64,000 bases of DNA from Photobacterium profundum SS9 (GTDB lineage: Bacteria > Pseudomonadota > Gammaproteobacteria > Enterobacterales > Vibrionaceae). This document shows, one piece after another, positions 25,219 through 33,181 of the stretch; within the stretch, counting starts at the first letter, position 1, and each line of letters opens with the position of its first letter. Under the pieces are notes generated by a model, which did not search any database, was not told the DNA's origin, and saw only the letters and a list, made by a program, of their open reading frames with translations. The stretch lies in assembly GCF_000196255.1 (NCBI RefSeq), contig NC_006370.1, positions 1,084,187 through 1,148,186 of the forward strand, read 5' to 3'. Both the position numbers and the translations under genes were made by a program.

Positions 25219-25226
25219 GTTATAAT

Positions 25227-25775
25227 TTATTTTGCCGCTAAGACGAAATTCATTTTCATTCCAGCTTCAGCATGACCGGGAATATTACATGCCACTTCAA
25301 CGAAGGGTTGCCCCATGAAATGCCATGTTATCTCGCCTTTTTCTCCCGATTTTAAGCTGATCGTGCTGCCATCGCTGTGTTCCATGTTCGGCATTGATCG
25401 CATCATGTCGCGGTGCTTTTTCTGTTCATCAATACTGCCAATTGAAAACTCATGAGGTATCTGCCCATTATTGATGATAACAAAACGAACAATATCACCT
25501 TGTTTAAGGTTCAGTGATGGTTCAAATTTTAGTTTCATATCATCGCTTAGGCTTACCTGAATTGTCTGAGTTGCTTGCTCAGCAGGTGCGGGCATACCCA
25601 CAGCTGACATCATAGCGCCATGCTCCATTTTACCGTGATTCATCTTGCTATGATCCATATCTGCCATATTCTTCATGTCCATACTGTCGTGGTTCATACC
25701 AGCATGATCACCTGCTGCGAAAGCGGTGGTAGAAGAAAGAGCCAAAGTCAGTGCGAGTAATGTAAATACTTTCAT
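25227..25775 (-). CDS. Periplasmic cupredoxin with Met/His-rich N-terminus
   Basis: A 182-residue exported protein; signal peptide to about residue 20 (AFA-AGDH). Residues 21-60 are a Met/His/Asp stretch (MNHDSMDM, DHSKMNHGKMEHGAMM), a probable low-affinity copper-collecting region. The cupredoxin domain follows, with IPHEFSIG giving one His and ACNIPGHAEAGM giving the Cys, His and Met ligands of a blue-copper site. It is paralogous to the protein at 1-443. It lies between cusA and the regulator on the same strand, with about 120 bases on the upstream side and a terminator downstream. A CopI-like role in copper tolerance is inferred. Confidence 0.88.
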   Translation of the reverse strand: MKVFTLLALTLALSSTTAFAAGDHAGMNHDSMDMKNMADMDHSKMNHGKMEHGAMMSAVGMPAPAEQATQTIQVSLSDDMKLKFEPSLNLKQGDIVRFVIINNGQIPHEFSIGSIDEQKKHRDMMRSMPNMEHSDGSTISLKSGEKGEITWHFMGQPFVEVACNIPGHAEAGMKMNFVLAAK

Positions 25776-25899
25776 TATTAATTCCTTGTCATTTTAGTTA
25801 TTGGCTGTGCTACTTGAGCTAGAAATAACACAGCCTTTCTACTTTTTTAGTTACTTTATGAGTTGCCTACTTCGTTAGTTAACGAGATAAATAACGACA

Positions 25900-28800
25900 T
25901 TATTTCAGCTTATGGCTTACTTCTTTCCATAGTTTAAAGACCGCAGGCAATACAACGAGCGTAAGCAGTAACGCAGATGCCATGCCTCCGATCATGGGTG
26001 CTGCGATACGCTGCATGACTTCAGAGCCTGTACCACCACCGTACATGATGGGGATTAGACCGATAATGACGGTTGCAACGGTCATCATTACAGGGCGAAC
26101 ACGTAGACCTGCGCCTTCTTTGATTGCCGTCGCGAGGTCGGCTTTGCTCAAGGTTTGTTGGTTTTCTTCAGCGTGAAGCTGTTTGTAGTGCCAAGCTTGG
26201 TTGAGGTAAACCAACATGATGACCCCGATTTCGACGGCAACACCGGATAAGGCAATAAAACCAACGCCAACAGCAATAGAGAAGTTATAGTTGAGGATAT
26301 GCATTAGCCACAGACCACCTACCATTGCGAGTGGCAATGTACCCATAATAATCATGACCTCGCCAACACGGCGGAAGCTGAGGTACAGCAATACCATTAT
26401 GATCGCAATAGTTGCTGGAACCACGGTGGTTAAGCGGGCTTTGGCGCGCTCCATGTATTCATATTGCCCTGACCAGACAAGTGAATAACCAGCAGGCAGC
26501 TTGAGTTGTTCAGCCACGCGTTGCTGGGCCTCTTTCACGTACGAACCTAAGTCTCGGCCTTCAATGTCGATAAATACCCAGCCATTTGGACGTGCATTTT
26601 CAGTTTTGATCATCGGTGGACCATCTTCGAAACGAACATCAGCAACATCTGCCAGTGCAATACGCGCCCCATTGGGGGTAACAAGCGGTAAGTTTTGTAA
26701 CTTGTCTAATGAATTTCGATATTCTTGTGGGTAGCGTACATTGATGGGGTAGCGCTCTAAGCCTTCAATGGTTTCACCGACATTCATGCCGCCAACCGCG
26801 GCACTGATCACTTGTTGGATATCCTGAATGTTTAGCCCGTAACGCGCAGCAGCACGACGTTTAATATCGATAGTAAGGTAACGCCCACCCGCGACACGTT
26901 CTGCATATACAGAGGTTGTGCCATCGATATATTTCAGTACTTGCTCAAGCTGTTCGCCAATACCTTCAATTTCTTTTAGATCTGGTCCCGCAATCTTGAC
27001 GCCAATGGGGGTCTTAATGCCTGTCGCCAGCATGTCAATACGGGTTTTAATTGGCATTACCCAAGCATTTGTTACCCCAGGAAATTGCACTAATGCATCG
27101 AGTTCTTTACGTAAGCTTGCCTTGGTGACACCTTCTCGCCATTCGCTTTCAGGCTTAAATTGAATGATAGTTTCAACCATGGTTAATGGTGCCGGATCGG
27201 TTGCCGTTTCAGCGCGACCAATTTTGCCCCATACGGTTTTGACTTCAGGGATTGTTTTTATCAGTTTATCGGTTTGTTGCAGTAGCTCTCTGGCTTTACC
27301 AATTGAAATACCCGGGTAGGTGGTTGGCATGTACATCAAATCGCCTTCATCCAATGGCGGGATGAACTCACTGCCCATTTTGTGTATTGGATAATAAGCT
27401 GACGCCATTAAAGCAATAGCAACGATAATGATTGCTTTTGGAAAGCGTAGGCTAAGGTTCAGTAATGGTCGGTATAAACCGACAACAGCACGGTTAACGG
27501 GGTTTTTGTGTTCAGGCAAAATATTGCCACGAATAAAATATCCCATCAACACAGGCACTAATGTGATCGCCAAACCAGCAGAAGCGGCCATCGCGTAGGT
27601 TTTAGTGAATGCTAACGGCGAGAACATCTTGCCTTCTTGACCTTCAAGGGCAAATACGGGCACAAAACTTAATGTAATGATTAATAACGAGAAGAACAGT
27701 GGCGCACCGACTTCTTCTGCCGCTTTGGTGATCACTTGCCAACGGTTTTTATTGGTTAGCGGTGTTCGCTCAATATGTTTATGCACGTTTTCTATCATGA
27801 CGATCGCGCCATCGACCATTGCACCAATGGCAATGGCAATACCTCCGAGTGACATGATGTTGGCATTAATGCCTTGCCAGTGCATGATGATAAATGCGAC
27901 TAAAATACCAATAGGCATGCTGATCATAATGACCAGTGATGAACGAATGTGGAATAAGAACAGTGCGCAAACAACGATTACGACAATGAATTCTTCCATC
28001 AATTTCTTATAGAGGTTTTCTACGGCATTATCGATGAGCCCTGAGCGATCATAAGTGGGTACTATTTCAACGCCATCAGGCAAACTGCGCTGTAGCTCGG
28101 CAAGTTTTGCTTTAACGTTATGGATCACTTCACGAGCATTTTCACCGTAACGCATCACAATGATGCCACCGACAGCTTCACCTTCACCGTTTAACTCGGA
28201 AATACCTCGGCGCATTTGTGGGCCAAGATTAATATCAGCAATATCACCGAGTAGTAGTGGTGTGCCTTTGTCTGTGACTTTCAACGGTACGTTTTTAAGA
28301 TCCGATATATTTGAAATATACCCTGTTGCTCGCACCATATGCTCAGCTTCAGCCACTTCAATGACTGACGCACCAGCTTCTTGATTGCCAGCCTGAATTG
28401 CTTTGTTAACTTGCTGCAAGGTCAGGTTATAAGCGCGTAATTTTGAAGGATCAATCTGTACTTGATATTGCTTAACCATACCACCTACGGTCGCAATTTC
28501 AGATACTCCATCAACGGTTTGCAGCTCATACTTTAAGAACCAATCTTGCATGCTGCGTAATTCGCTTAAATCGTGCTTACCTGATTTGTCGGTCAGTACG
28601 TAGCTGTATACCCAGCCCACACCGGTGGCATCGGGTCCTAGGGTAGGTTTTGCACTAGGCGGCAACTTAGGTGCGACCTGGCTTAAATACTCCAACACAC
28701 GTGAACGAGCCCAGTACATGTCGGTATCATCGTTGAAAATGATATAAACATAGGAGTCGCCAAAAAAGGAATATCCCCGTACGGTTTCAGCCCCCGGTAC

Positions 28801-29025
28801 CGCCAACATGGCTGTTGTTAATGGATAAGTGACCTGATCTTCAACAACTTGTGGTGCTTGCCCTGGGTAACTGGTTTTGATAATAACCTGAACATCGGAG
28901 AGATCAGGAATGGCATCGATCGGGGTGTTTTTAACGCTGTATATACCGGCGGCAACCAAAAATAACGTGGCAACAAGTACCATGAAACGGTTTTTGACCG
29001 ACCAGCGAATGATGGCACTGATCAT
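25900..29025 (-). CDS. cusA: Cu/Ag efflux RND transporter CusA
   Basis: A 1041-residue heavy-metal RND pump of full family length with 12 predicted membrane helices in the 1+5+6 arrangement. The copper/silver subtype is supported by the three Met ligands of CusA in recognisable contexts: LMYMPTTYPGIS, DPAPLTMVETII and RIDMLATGIKTPIG. The proton-relay region (GAMVDGAIVMIENVHK) is also present. It works with CusB and CusC to move Cu(I)/Ag(I) from periplasm or cytoplasm to outside. The start overlaps the cusB stop by four bases. It is the last gene of the unit started by the Met/Cys-rich protein at 32612. Confidence 0.96.
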   Translation of the reverse strand: MISAIIRWSVKNRFMVLVATLFLVAAGIYSVKNTPIDAIPDLSDVQVIIKTSYPGQAPQVVEDQVTYPLTTAMLAVPGAETVRGYSFFGDSYVYIIFNDDTDMYWARSRVLEYLSQVAPKLPPSAKPTLGPDATGVGWVYSYVLTDKSGKHDLSELRSMQDWFLKYELQTVDGVSEIATVGGMVKQYQVQIDPSKLRAYNLTLQQVNKAIQAGNQEAGASVIEVAEAEHMVRATGYISNISDLKNVPLKVTDKGTPLLLGDIADINLGPQMRRGISELNGEGEAVGGIIVMRYGENAREVIHNVKAKLAELQRSLPDGVEIVPTYDRSGLIDNAVENLYKKLMEEFIVVIVVCALFLFHIRSSLVIMISMPIGILVAFIIMHWQGINANIMSLGGIAIAIGAMVDGAIVMIENVHKHIERTPLTNKNRWQVITKAAEEVGAPLFFSLLIITLSFVPVFALEGQEGKMFSPLAFTKTYAMAASAGLAITLVPVLMGYFIRGNILPEHKNPVNRAVVGLYRPLLNLSLRFPKAIIIVAIALMASAYYPIHKMGSEFIPPLDEGDLMYMPTTYPGISIGKARELLQQTDKLIKTIPEVKTVWGKIGRAETATDPAPLTMVETIIQFKPESEWREGVTKASLRKELDALVQFPGVTNAWVMPIKTRIDMLATGIKTPIGVKIAGPDLKEIEGIGEQLEQVLKYIDGTTSVYAERVAGGRYLTIDIKRRAAARYGLNIQDIQQVISAAVGGMNVGETIEGLERYPINVRYPQEYRNSLDKLQNLPLVTPNGARIALADVADVRFEDGPPMIKTENARPNGWVFIDIEGRDLGSYVKEAQQRVAEQLKLPAGYSLVWSGQYEYMERAKARLTTVVPATIAIIMVLLYLSFRRVGEVMIIMGTLPLAMVGGLWLMHILNYNFSIAVGVGFIALSGVAVEIGVIMLVYLNQAWHYKQLHAEENQQTLSKADLATAIKEGAGLRVRPVMMTVATVIIGLIPIMYGGGTGSEVMQRIAAPMIGGMASALLLTLVVLPAVFKLWKEVSHKLK

Positions 29026-30602
29026 TGTGCAACCTCCGCGTTGTTATTGTTATTGTTATTGTTATTGGTATTGGTATTTTCTTGCTCAACGTCTGCGACG
29101 ACATATTGTCCATTTGCTGTTTTTTCGATCAGAAATCGGATGCTTTGACCGCCGACAAACTGGTTCATATCAACATCGTCTTTTACCATGAAGTCCATTT
29201 GCATTGCGGGCCATTGCCACTCTGGAATAGGGGAGTGTTGGATGGTCAGCATTCGATGATCAAGCATTACGCTGCGAATGACACCCGTTGTCCAAGCCGA
29301 ATTGTCTGCAGAATCGTCAGGTTGCTCTGCTGAATGACTTGCCATATCGTGTACTGTTGCGCTTACTGCAGCTTTGGTTTCGTTACGATTACTTATTCGG
29401 CTGAGATCGGCGCTTAAGCTAGATTCAGAATCTAATAAGAAATGTGAAGACGTAACAATGGTATCGTTTGGATTGAGCCCTTTAATGATTTCGATTTGAT
29501 TGCCTGATTCACGACCTGTTTCAACGCGCGTTGAACGGAATTTTCCATCACCAAGCGCCAATACCACGCGAGACATACCCGCAGAACGGATAACGGCCTG
29601 GTTAGGAACGGTCAATACCTTGTTATTGCTTTGCGGCATCAAGGTAACATTGGCAAACATATTCGGTTTCAGCGCGCCATTGGCATTGGAGAATTTAAGG
29701 CGTACACGTAAAGTACGGGTATTAGGATCAAGGATTGGGTAGACATAATCGACCTTACCTTGCCAATGTTTACCGGGTAAGGCACCAAGCGTCATGTCTG
29801 CTGTTGTACCTGACTGTATCCAGCTAGATTGGCGTTCGAATACTTCGACATCAACCCAAATGTTGTCTAATGAACCACCACTGATCACACTCTGTGCGGG
29901 TGATAAATAAGCACCATTTCGTACGTTTAGGGTAGCAATAATGCCATCAGCAGGGGCTTTGATTGCGATATTCTTAAAAGATTTACCTCTTCGCAATATG
30001 GCATTGATCTGGTTGTTGTCGACACCGAGAGAAGAGAGGCGTTCTTTTGCTCCCTGTACAAGTACAGCTTTTCCAATGCGCTTTGCGTTCAGTAATTCTT
30101 CTTGTGCCCGAACCAGTTCTGGTGAATAAAGCTCGAACAAAACATCGCCTTTTTGTACTTTTTCGCCAATGGCATTGATATTCAGTTTTTGGATCCAACC
30201 ACTCACACGGCTGTTAATTTGCCACAGCTGACTCTCATCAAAAGTGATGTAACCGACGGTATCGATTTTGGGGGTTAATTTTTCATTAACGACGTTGGCA
30301 GTTTTTACCCCTAAATTATTTTCAACCGCAGGAGAGATAGAGACAGTTCCCGCGGGATCTTTCTTCCCACCGCTTTGTTCTTCTGCGTAGAATGGAACTA
30401 GATCCATCCCCATTGGTGATTTACCGGGTTTGTCACGCTGATAGTTAGGATCCATGGGTGCTACCCAGTACAAGGGTTGTTTTTCACCGGATACAGCGGC
30501 TTCCTGAGCATCATTATGTTGAGGAAAGGTTGTTGCGGCAAAGTAGCCAAGTGCGCCGCCAATAGCCAATGTGATGACTGCTACTGAAAATGTCTTATTC
30601 AT
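29022..30602 (-). CDS. cusB: CusB membrane-fusion protein with fused CusF-like domain
   Basis: A 526-residue periplasmic adaptor. An N-terminal membrane anchor is followed by a heavy-metal-binding motif (APMDPNYQRDKPGKSPMGM, residues about 48-66). Lipoyl/hairpin and barrel domains typical of CusB follow to about 400. From about 440 to 510 is a CusF-like domain: TGVIRSVMLDHRMLTIQH, then WQWPAMQM, supplying the His, Trp and two Met of the Cu(I)/Ag(I) site. In E. coli CusF is a separate protein; here it is joined to the adaptor. The C-terminus is a run of Asn encoded by a hexanucleotide repeat. It lies 8 bp after cusC. Confidence 0.94.
   Translation of the reverse strand: MNKTFSVAVITLAIGGALGYFAATTFPQHNDAQEAAVSGEKQPLYWVAPMDPNYQRDKPGKSPMGMDLVPFYAEEQSGGKKDPAGTVSISPAVENNLGVKTANVVNEKLTPKIDTVGYITFDESQLWQINSRVSGWIQKLNINAIGEKVQKGDVLFELYSPELVRAQEELLNAKRIGKAVLVQGAKERLSSLGVDNNQINAILRRGKSFKNIAIKAPADGIIATLNVRNGAYLSPAQSVISGGSLDNIWVDVEVFERQSSWIQSGTTADMTLGALPGKHWQGKVDYVYPILDPNTRTLRVRLKFSNANGALKPNMFANVTLMPQSNNKVLTVPNQAVIRSAGMSRVVLALGDGKFRSTRVETGRESGNQIEIIKGLNPNDTIVTSSHFLLDSESSLSADLSRISNRNETKAAVSATVHDMASHSAEQPDDSADNSAWTTGVIRSVMLDHRMLTIQHSPIPEWQWPAMQMDFMVKDDVDMNQFVGGQSIRFLIEKTANGQYVVADVEQENTNTNNNNNNNNNAEVAQ
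29041..29079. repeat. Hexanucleotide microsatellite in the cusB 3' end
   Basis: Four TTATTG units followed by two GTATT-type variants. On the coding strand it gives alternating Asn codons (poly-Asn). Because the unit is six bases, slippage changes tail length without shifting frame. Confidence 0.85.
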
Positions 30603-30610
30603 TGTTATTC

Positions 30611-31963
30611 CTAAAATTTATTTAATAGGTAAGCCAAGCTACTATTTGTTTTTTGTAAATCAGCTTGAAGGCGCTCTTGTTCGATAGCCAATGTGAGTTC
30701 ATCACTGGCGGCACGAATATATTCATCTAACTGGCTAGTATTGTTTTGATAGCCGCGTTCAATGGCGTGTGTTTTTTCTTGTGCCCGTTTTAACAATGAA
30801 TCTTGATAGCGTTCGATACGTTGTTCTAGGTTGTAGCGATCAACCGCCAGTGCATTTATTTTGGCGTTCATTTGTCGAAGAAGAAGATCGCGTTGCGCTT
30901 TCGCCGCGCCAAGTTGATGCTGCGCTGAAGATAACTTTTTATCTTGGCGTTTTTCCGTAAACAGTGGGATATCCATGGTGAGGTAGACGCTCAGTAAATC
31001 CGATGCCGGTTGGCCTCCCATGCCGTTGGCTTGTCGATAGCCATACATGACTTCAACACCAAACTCAGGTAGATACGCTTCGTTGGCAATATCGATGCCT
31101 GTTTCACTGCTTTTAATCAGTAAATCGCTTATACGAATAGACGGGTGGTTGACTAATGCTTGGTAATTACTTTCAGGCGTTGTCGATGAATTAGCCCCTG
31201 CATTTGTCGATAAATAGCCATTCAGTACAACCCAACTAGGGTAGTTATTGGCTTGCATTGTAAAAGCATTGTCGCCAACCCATTCTGACAGTTGCGCTTT
31301 GATTTTTTGCTGCATTTGTTGATTAGCTTGCAGCTTGTCATCAATCAGGCCGATTTGGAGCTGGGCTTGAATAATATCTTGGGCTTGATTTGAACCAACG
31401 CCGTAATTAGTGCTGAGGTAATGTTCAAGCTCTCTAAATAGCGTCTGATTTTGCTGTAATAAGCCATAAACGTTTTGCTGGAAAACGAGTTCGTTCCATT
31501 GCGTTGTAATCGCGTTTTCTAATTCGAGATCGCGAACATCGGCTTTCTCGCGAATGCTATTAGCTTGTTGATCACTCTGTTTCTGTTTGAGGTCAAGCGT
31601 ATTGCCTCGTCCAAATTGCTGCATTAATCCGACAGAAATATTGGTCATAGGATCGTCATCGAAGGCAAAGCTATCAACTGGTAAGCCACCAACGCCCACT
31701 TTTAGTTTTGGGTCCATCCACTGAGAGGTTGCTACACCCATATCTTGGAGAGCATCTGCTTGATAGTGTATTTGCTGAATACCCGCGTCATGCTCGATAG
31801 CCCAACTGATTAATTGTTTAAGTTCAGTATTCGCATTCATTGGTGCATTTATTTGGGCATGAGTCGGCCCTGAATTTGTTATATCCGTAGTCGCAAACAC
31901 GGGCTGCATAGTGGCTGTCATGAGTGTGAGTGCCAATACGCGGGAAAGTATGCTTGGTTGCAT
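30611..31963 (-). CDS. cusC: CusC-type outer-membrane efflux channel (TolC family)
   Basis: A 450-residue exported protein. ATG at 31963 (MQPSILSR) is preferred over 31975 because AAGTGG lies eight bases upstream. The signal peptide ends near VFA-TTD (about residue 25). Two outer-membrane-factor repeats are visible, with long alpha-helical Gln/Ala/Leu-rich stretches (LYSPELV-type helices belong to CusB; here NAITTQWNELVFQQNVYGLL and AQRDLLLRQMNAKINALAV). No lipobox Cys is seen, unlike E. coli CusC. It forms the outer-membrane exit duct for the CusBA pump, encoded directly downstream. The upstream gene is the Met/Cys-rich protein 193 bp away. Confidence 0.9.
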   Translation of the reverse strand: MQPSILSRVLALTLMTATMQPVFATTDITNSGPTHAQINAPMNANTELKQLISWAIEHDAGIQQIHYQADALQDMGVATSQWMDPKLKVGVGGLPVDSFAFDDDPMTNISVGLMQQFGRGNTLDLKQKQSDQQANSIREKADVRDLELENAITTQWNELVFQQNVYGLLQQNQTLFRELEHYLSTNYGVGSNQAQDIIQAQLQIGLIDDKLQANQQMQQKIKAQLSEWVGDNAFTMQANNYPSWVVLNGYLSTNAGANSSTTPESNYQALVNHPSIRISDLLIKSSETGIDIANEAYLPEFGVEVMYGYRQANGMGGQPASDLLSVYLTMDIPLFTEKRQDKKLSSAQHQLGAAKAQRDLLLRQMNAKINALAVDRYNLEQRIERYQDSLLKRAQEKTHAIERGYQNNTSQLDEYIRAASDELTLAIEQERLQADLQKTNSSLAYLLNKF

Positions 31964-32156
31964 AAATACATCCACTTTGTAGGTTTGATCCCCATTTAAA
32001 CAAGTGATTGATGGTCGACTTATTCAGAATAGGATTACTGCTTATTCAAATAATGTTCATTATCTAAATGGTTTGATTACTGCGTAGCGACATATCGGAA
32101 TGTGTTCAATATTCTAGATACAGTTTTATAGCTGGCAGTAGGGTTACAGCGGGGAG

Positions 32157-32612
32157 TTATGCTATTGGTGGGCGAAATAAGGTTTCTGTTCGCGCTATCG
32201 GATAGAGATTAAGCGTAGATGGGATCTGGTTGGTACGAGGTAAGTGCGTAATAAAAGTGAGATTAGTCGGAATCCAACCAGAAATCACACTACATTGCGT
32301 CATGTCACAGCAAGAATCACTCATTTGCTCAGAGTGAGAAGTACAACTCATCATATTCATTGATGTTTGTACTGCTGCCGTGCTGGTCGTTGCTTGGTTT
32401 TCTCCCATCATACCGTGACAGCCCATAGGCATGTTCATCACCGTTTTCGAGGTTGGATCTTTTGCTTCCGATGTGTTCATTGATATTGATGAAAGGGTAT
32501 TGCTCATTGGCTCCATACTGACAGACATGCCCATTACTGGCTTTGCAATCAAACTAATGATTACAACCAGTACGACAGCAAACAAATTGTCTGAATAGTA
32601 TTTAACATTCAT
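32157..32612 (-). CDS. Met/Cys-rich exported protein in front of cusCBA, unknown
   Basis: A 151-residue protein with an N-terminal hydrophobic signal or anchor (about 10-28). The central part (about 29-105) is very rich in Met and Ser, with Cys/His clusters (MPMGCHGMMG, MMSCTSHSEQMSDSCCDMTQC), a composition suited to soft-metal binding. The last 40 residues are ordinary and proline-containing. No family is recognised with confidence; small Cys/Met proteins of this kind are common as first genes of cus-type operons. It is the first gene behind the CueR-type promoter at 32681-32711 and probably helps capture periplasmic Cu(I). Confidence 0.75.
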   Translation of the reverse strand: MNVKYYSDNLFAVVLVVIISLIAKPVMGMSVSMEPMSNTLSSISMNTSEAKDPTSKTVMNMPMGCHGMMGENQATTSTAAVQTSMNMMSCTSHSEQMSDSCCDMTQCSVISGWIPTNLTFITHLPRTNQIPSTLNLYPIARTETLFRPPIA

Positions 32613-32680
32613 GTTCTAGTGCTATTACCTAAGTCATGATTAACGAAGCCACAAGCATGGTGGCATAATGAGACAATCGA

Positions 32681-32711
32681 AGTTTAAACCTTTCCCTAAG
32701 GGTAAGGTCAA
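32681..32711 (-). promoter_or_regulatory. CueR/MerR-type promoter with 19-bp spacer
   Basis: On the minus strand: -35 TTGACC (32711-32706), then exactly 19 bases, then -10 TAAACT (32686-32681). The spacer is filled by a dyad, ACCTTTCCC-TAA-GGGTAAGGT read on the plus strand (32688-32708), with one mismatch between arms. This is the hallmark of MerR-family metal-activated promoters, and the CCTT-CCC/GGG-AAGG dyad matches CueR-type operators. It reads into the Met/Cys-rich gene and cusCBA. Confidence 0.88.
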
Positions 32712-32762
32712 GTGATTGAAGTATAGTAATCGTAGTATTTATTTGTGGCTCATTTTTGCGAA

Positions 32763-32876
32763 TTAATTGAACAAAAAAGCCAACAACATAATGACAACAA
32801 ACAGCACAGCAACAACTTTCAAGAGTAACCCTATATTATTTGAACCGCCATTCGGTGGTTGATTGCAGCATCCCAT
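32763..32876 (-). CDS. 37-residue single-helix membrane protein
   Basis: Starts MGCCNQPPNGG at 32876, with AAGGA seven bases upstream (the frame continues to 32960 but without a ribosome site). A Cys-Cys pair near the N-terminus is followed by one hydrophobic helix (about 17-37). It is divergent from the cation-efflux gene and shares the region holding the twin operators at 33061-33113; a plausible minus-strand promoter (TTGATA, 18 bases, TATATA) overlaps them. Function unknown; a small metal-linked membrane peptide is a guess from context. Confidence 0.6.
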   Translation of the reverse strand: MGCCNQPPNGGSNNIGLLLKVVAVLFVVIMLLAFLFN

Positions 32877-33060
32877 TCTTATTTCCTTAATCTTAGCAAT
32901 GGTTATTACTAGAGGAATAGTGGCCTGAGTATAGGTACGCCTAATGATTGTATTTGTCATCGATAGATTTCTATTTTTATTACGTGAGCGATAAAAACGA
33001 TGTTTTGTACTTGAGGTTACTCTAGGGTTAAGGCGTATCGTAATGGGTTTTGTTTAAAAT

Positions 33061-33113
33061 ATACTTTGATAATCAAACTATATAGTGTCAGTATACTTTG
33101 ACTATCAAAGTAT
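33061..33113. promoter_or_regulatory. Twin 21-bp operators for the MarR regulator
   Basis: ATACTTTGA-CTA-TCAAAGTAT at 33093-33113 is a perfect palindrome. ATACTTTGA-TAA-TCAAACTAT at 33061-33081 is the same with one mismatch. Centres are 32 bp apart, about three helical turns, so two dimers would bind the same face. They lie between the 37-residue gene and the cation-efflux gene. Confidence 0.85.
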
Positions 33114-33181
33114 ATATCTATCAAATCATTTGTTTTGTCGCATTATATGATTTCAAGATAGAACGTTTAAACGAAGTGGAT

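Noticed and set aside
28910..29333. Plus-strand frames over the cusB/cusA junction giving Tyr/Cys/Trp or Val/Ile repeats
   Set aside because: They are translations of the TTATTG microsatellite and of cusA/cusB on the wrong strand.
33098..33181. N-terminal extension of the cation-efflux protein from a TTG
   Set aside because: The extension is encoded by the second MarR-type operator and has no ribosome site.
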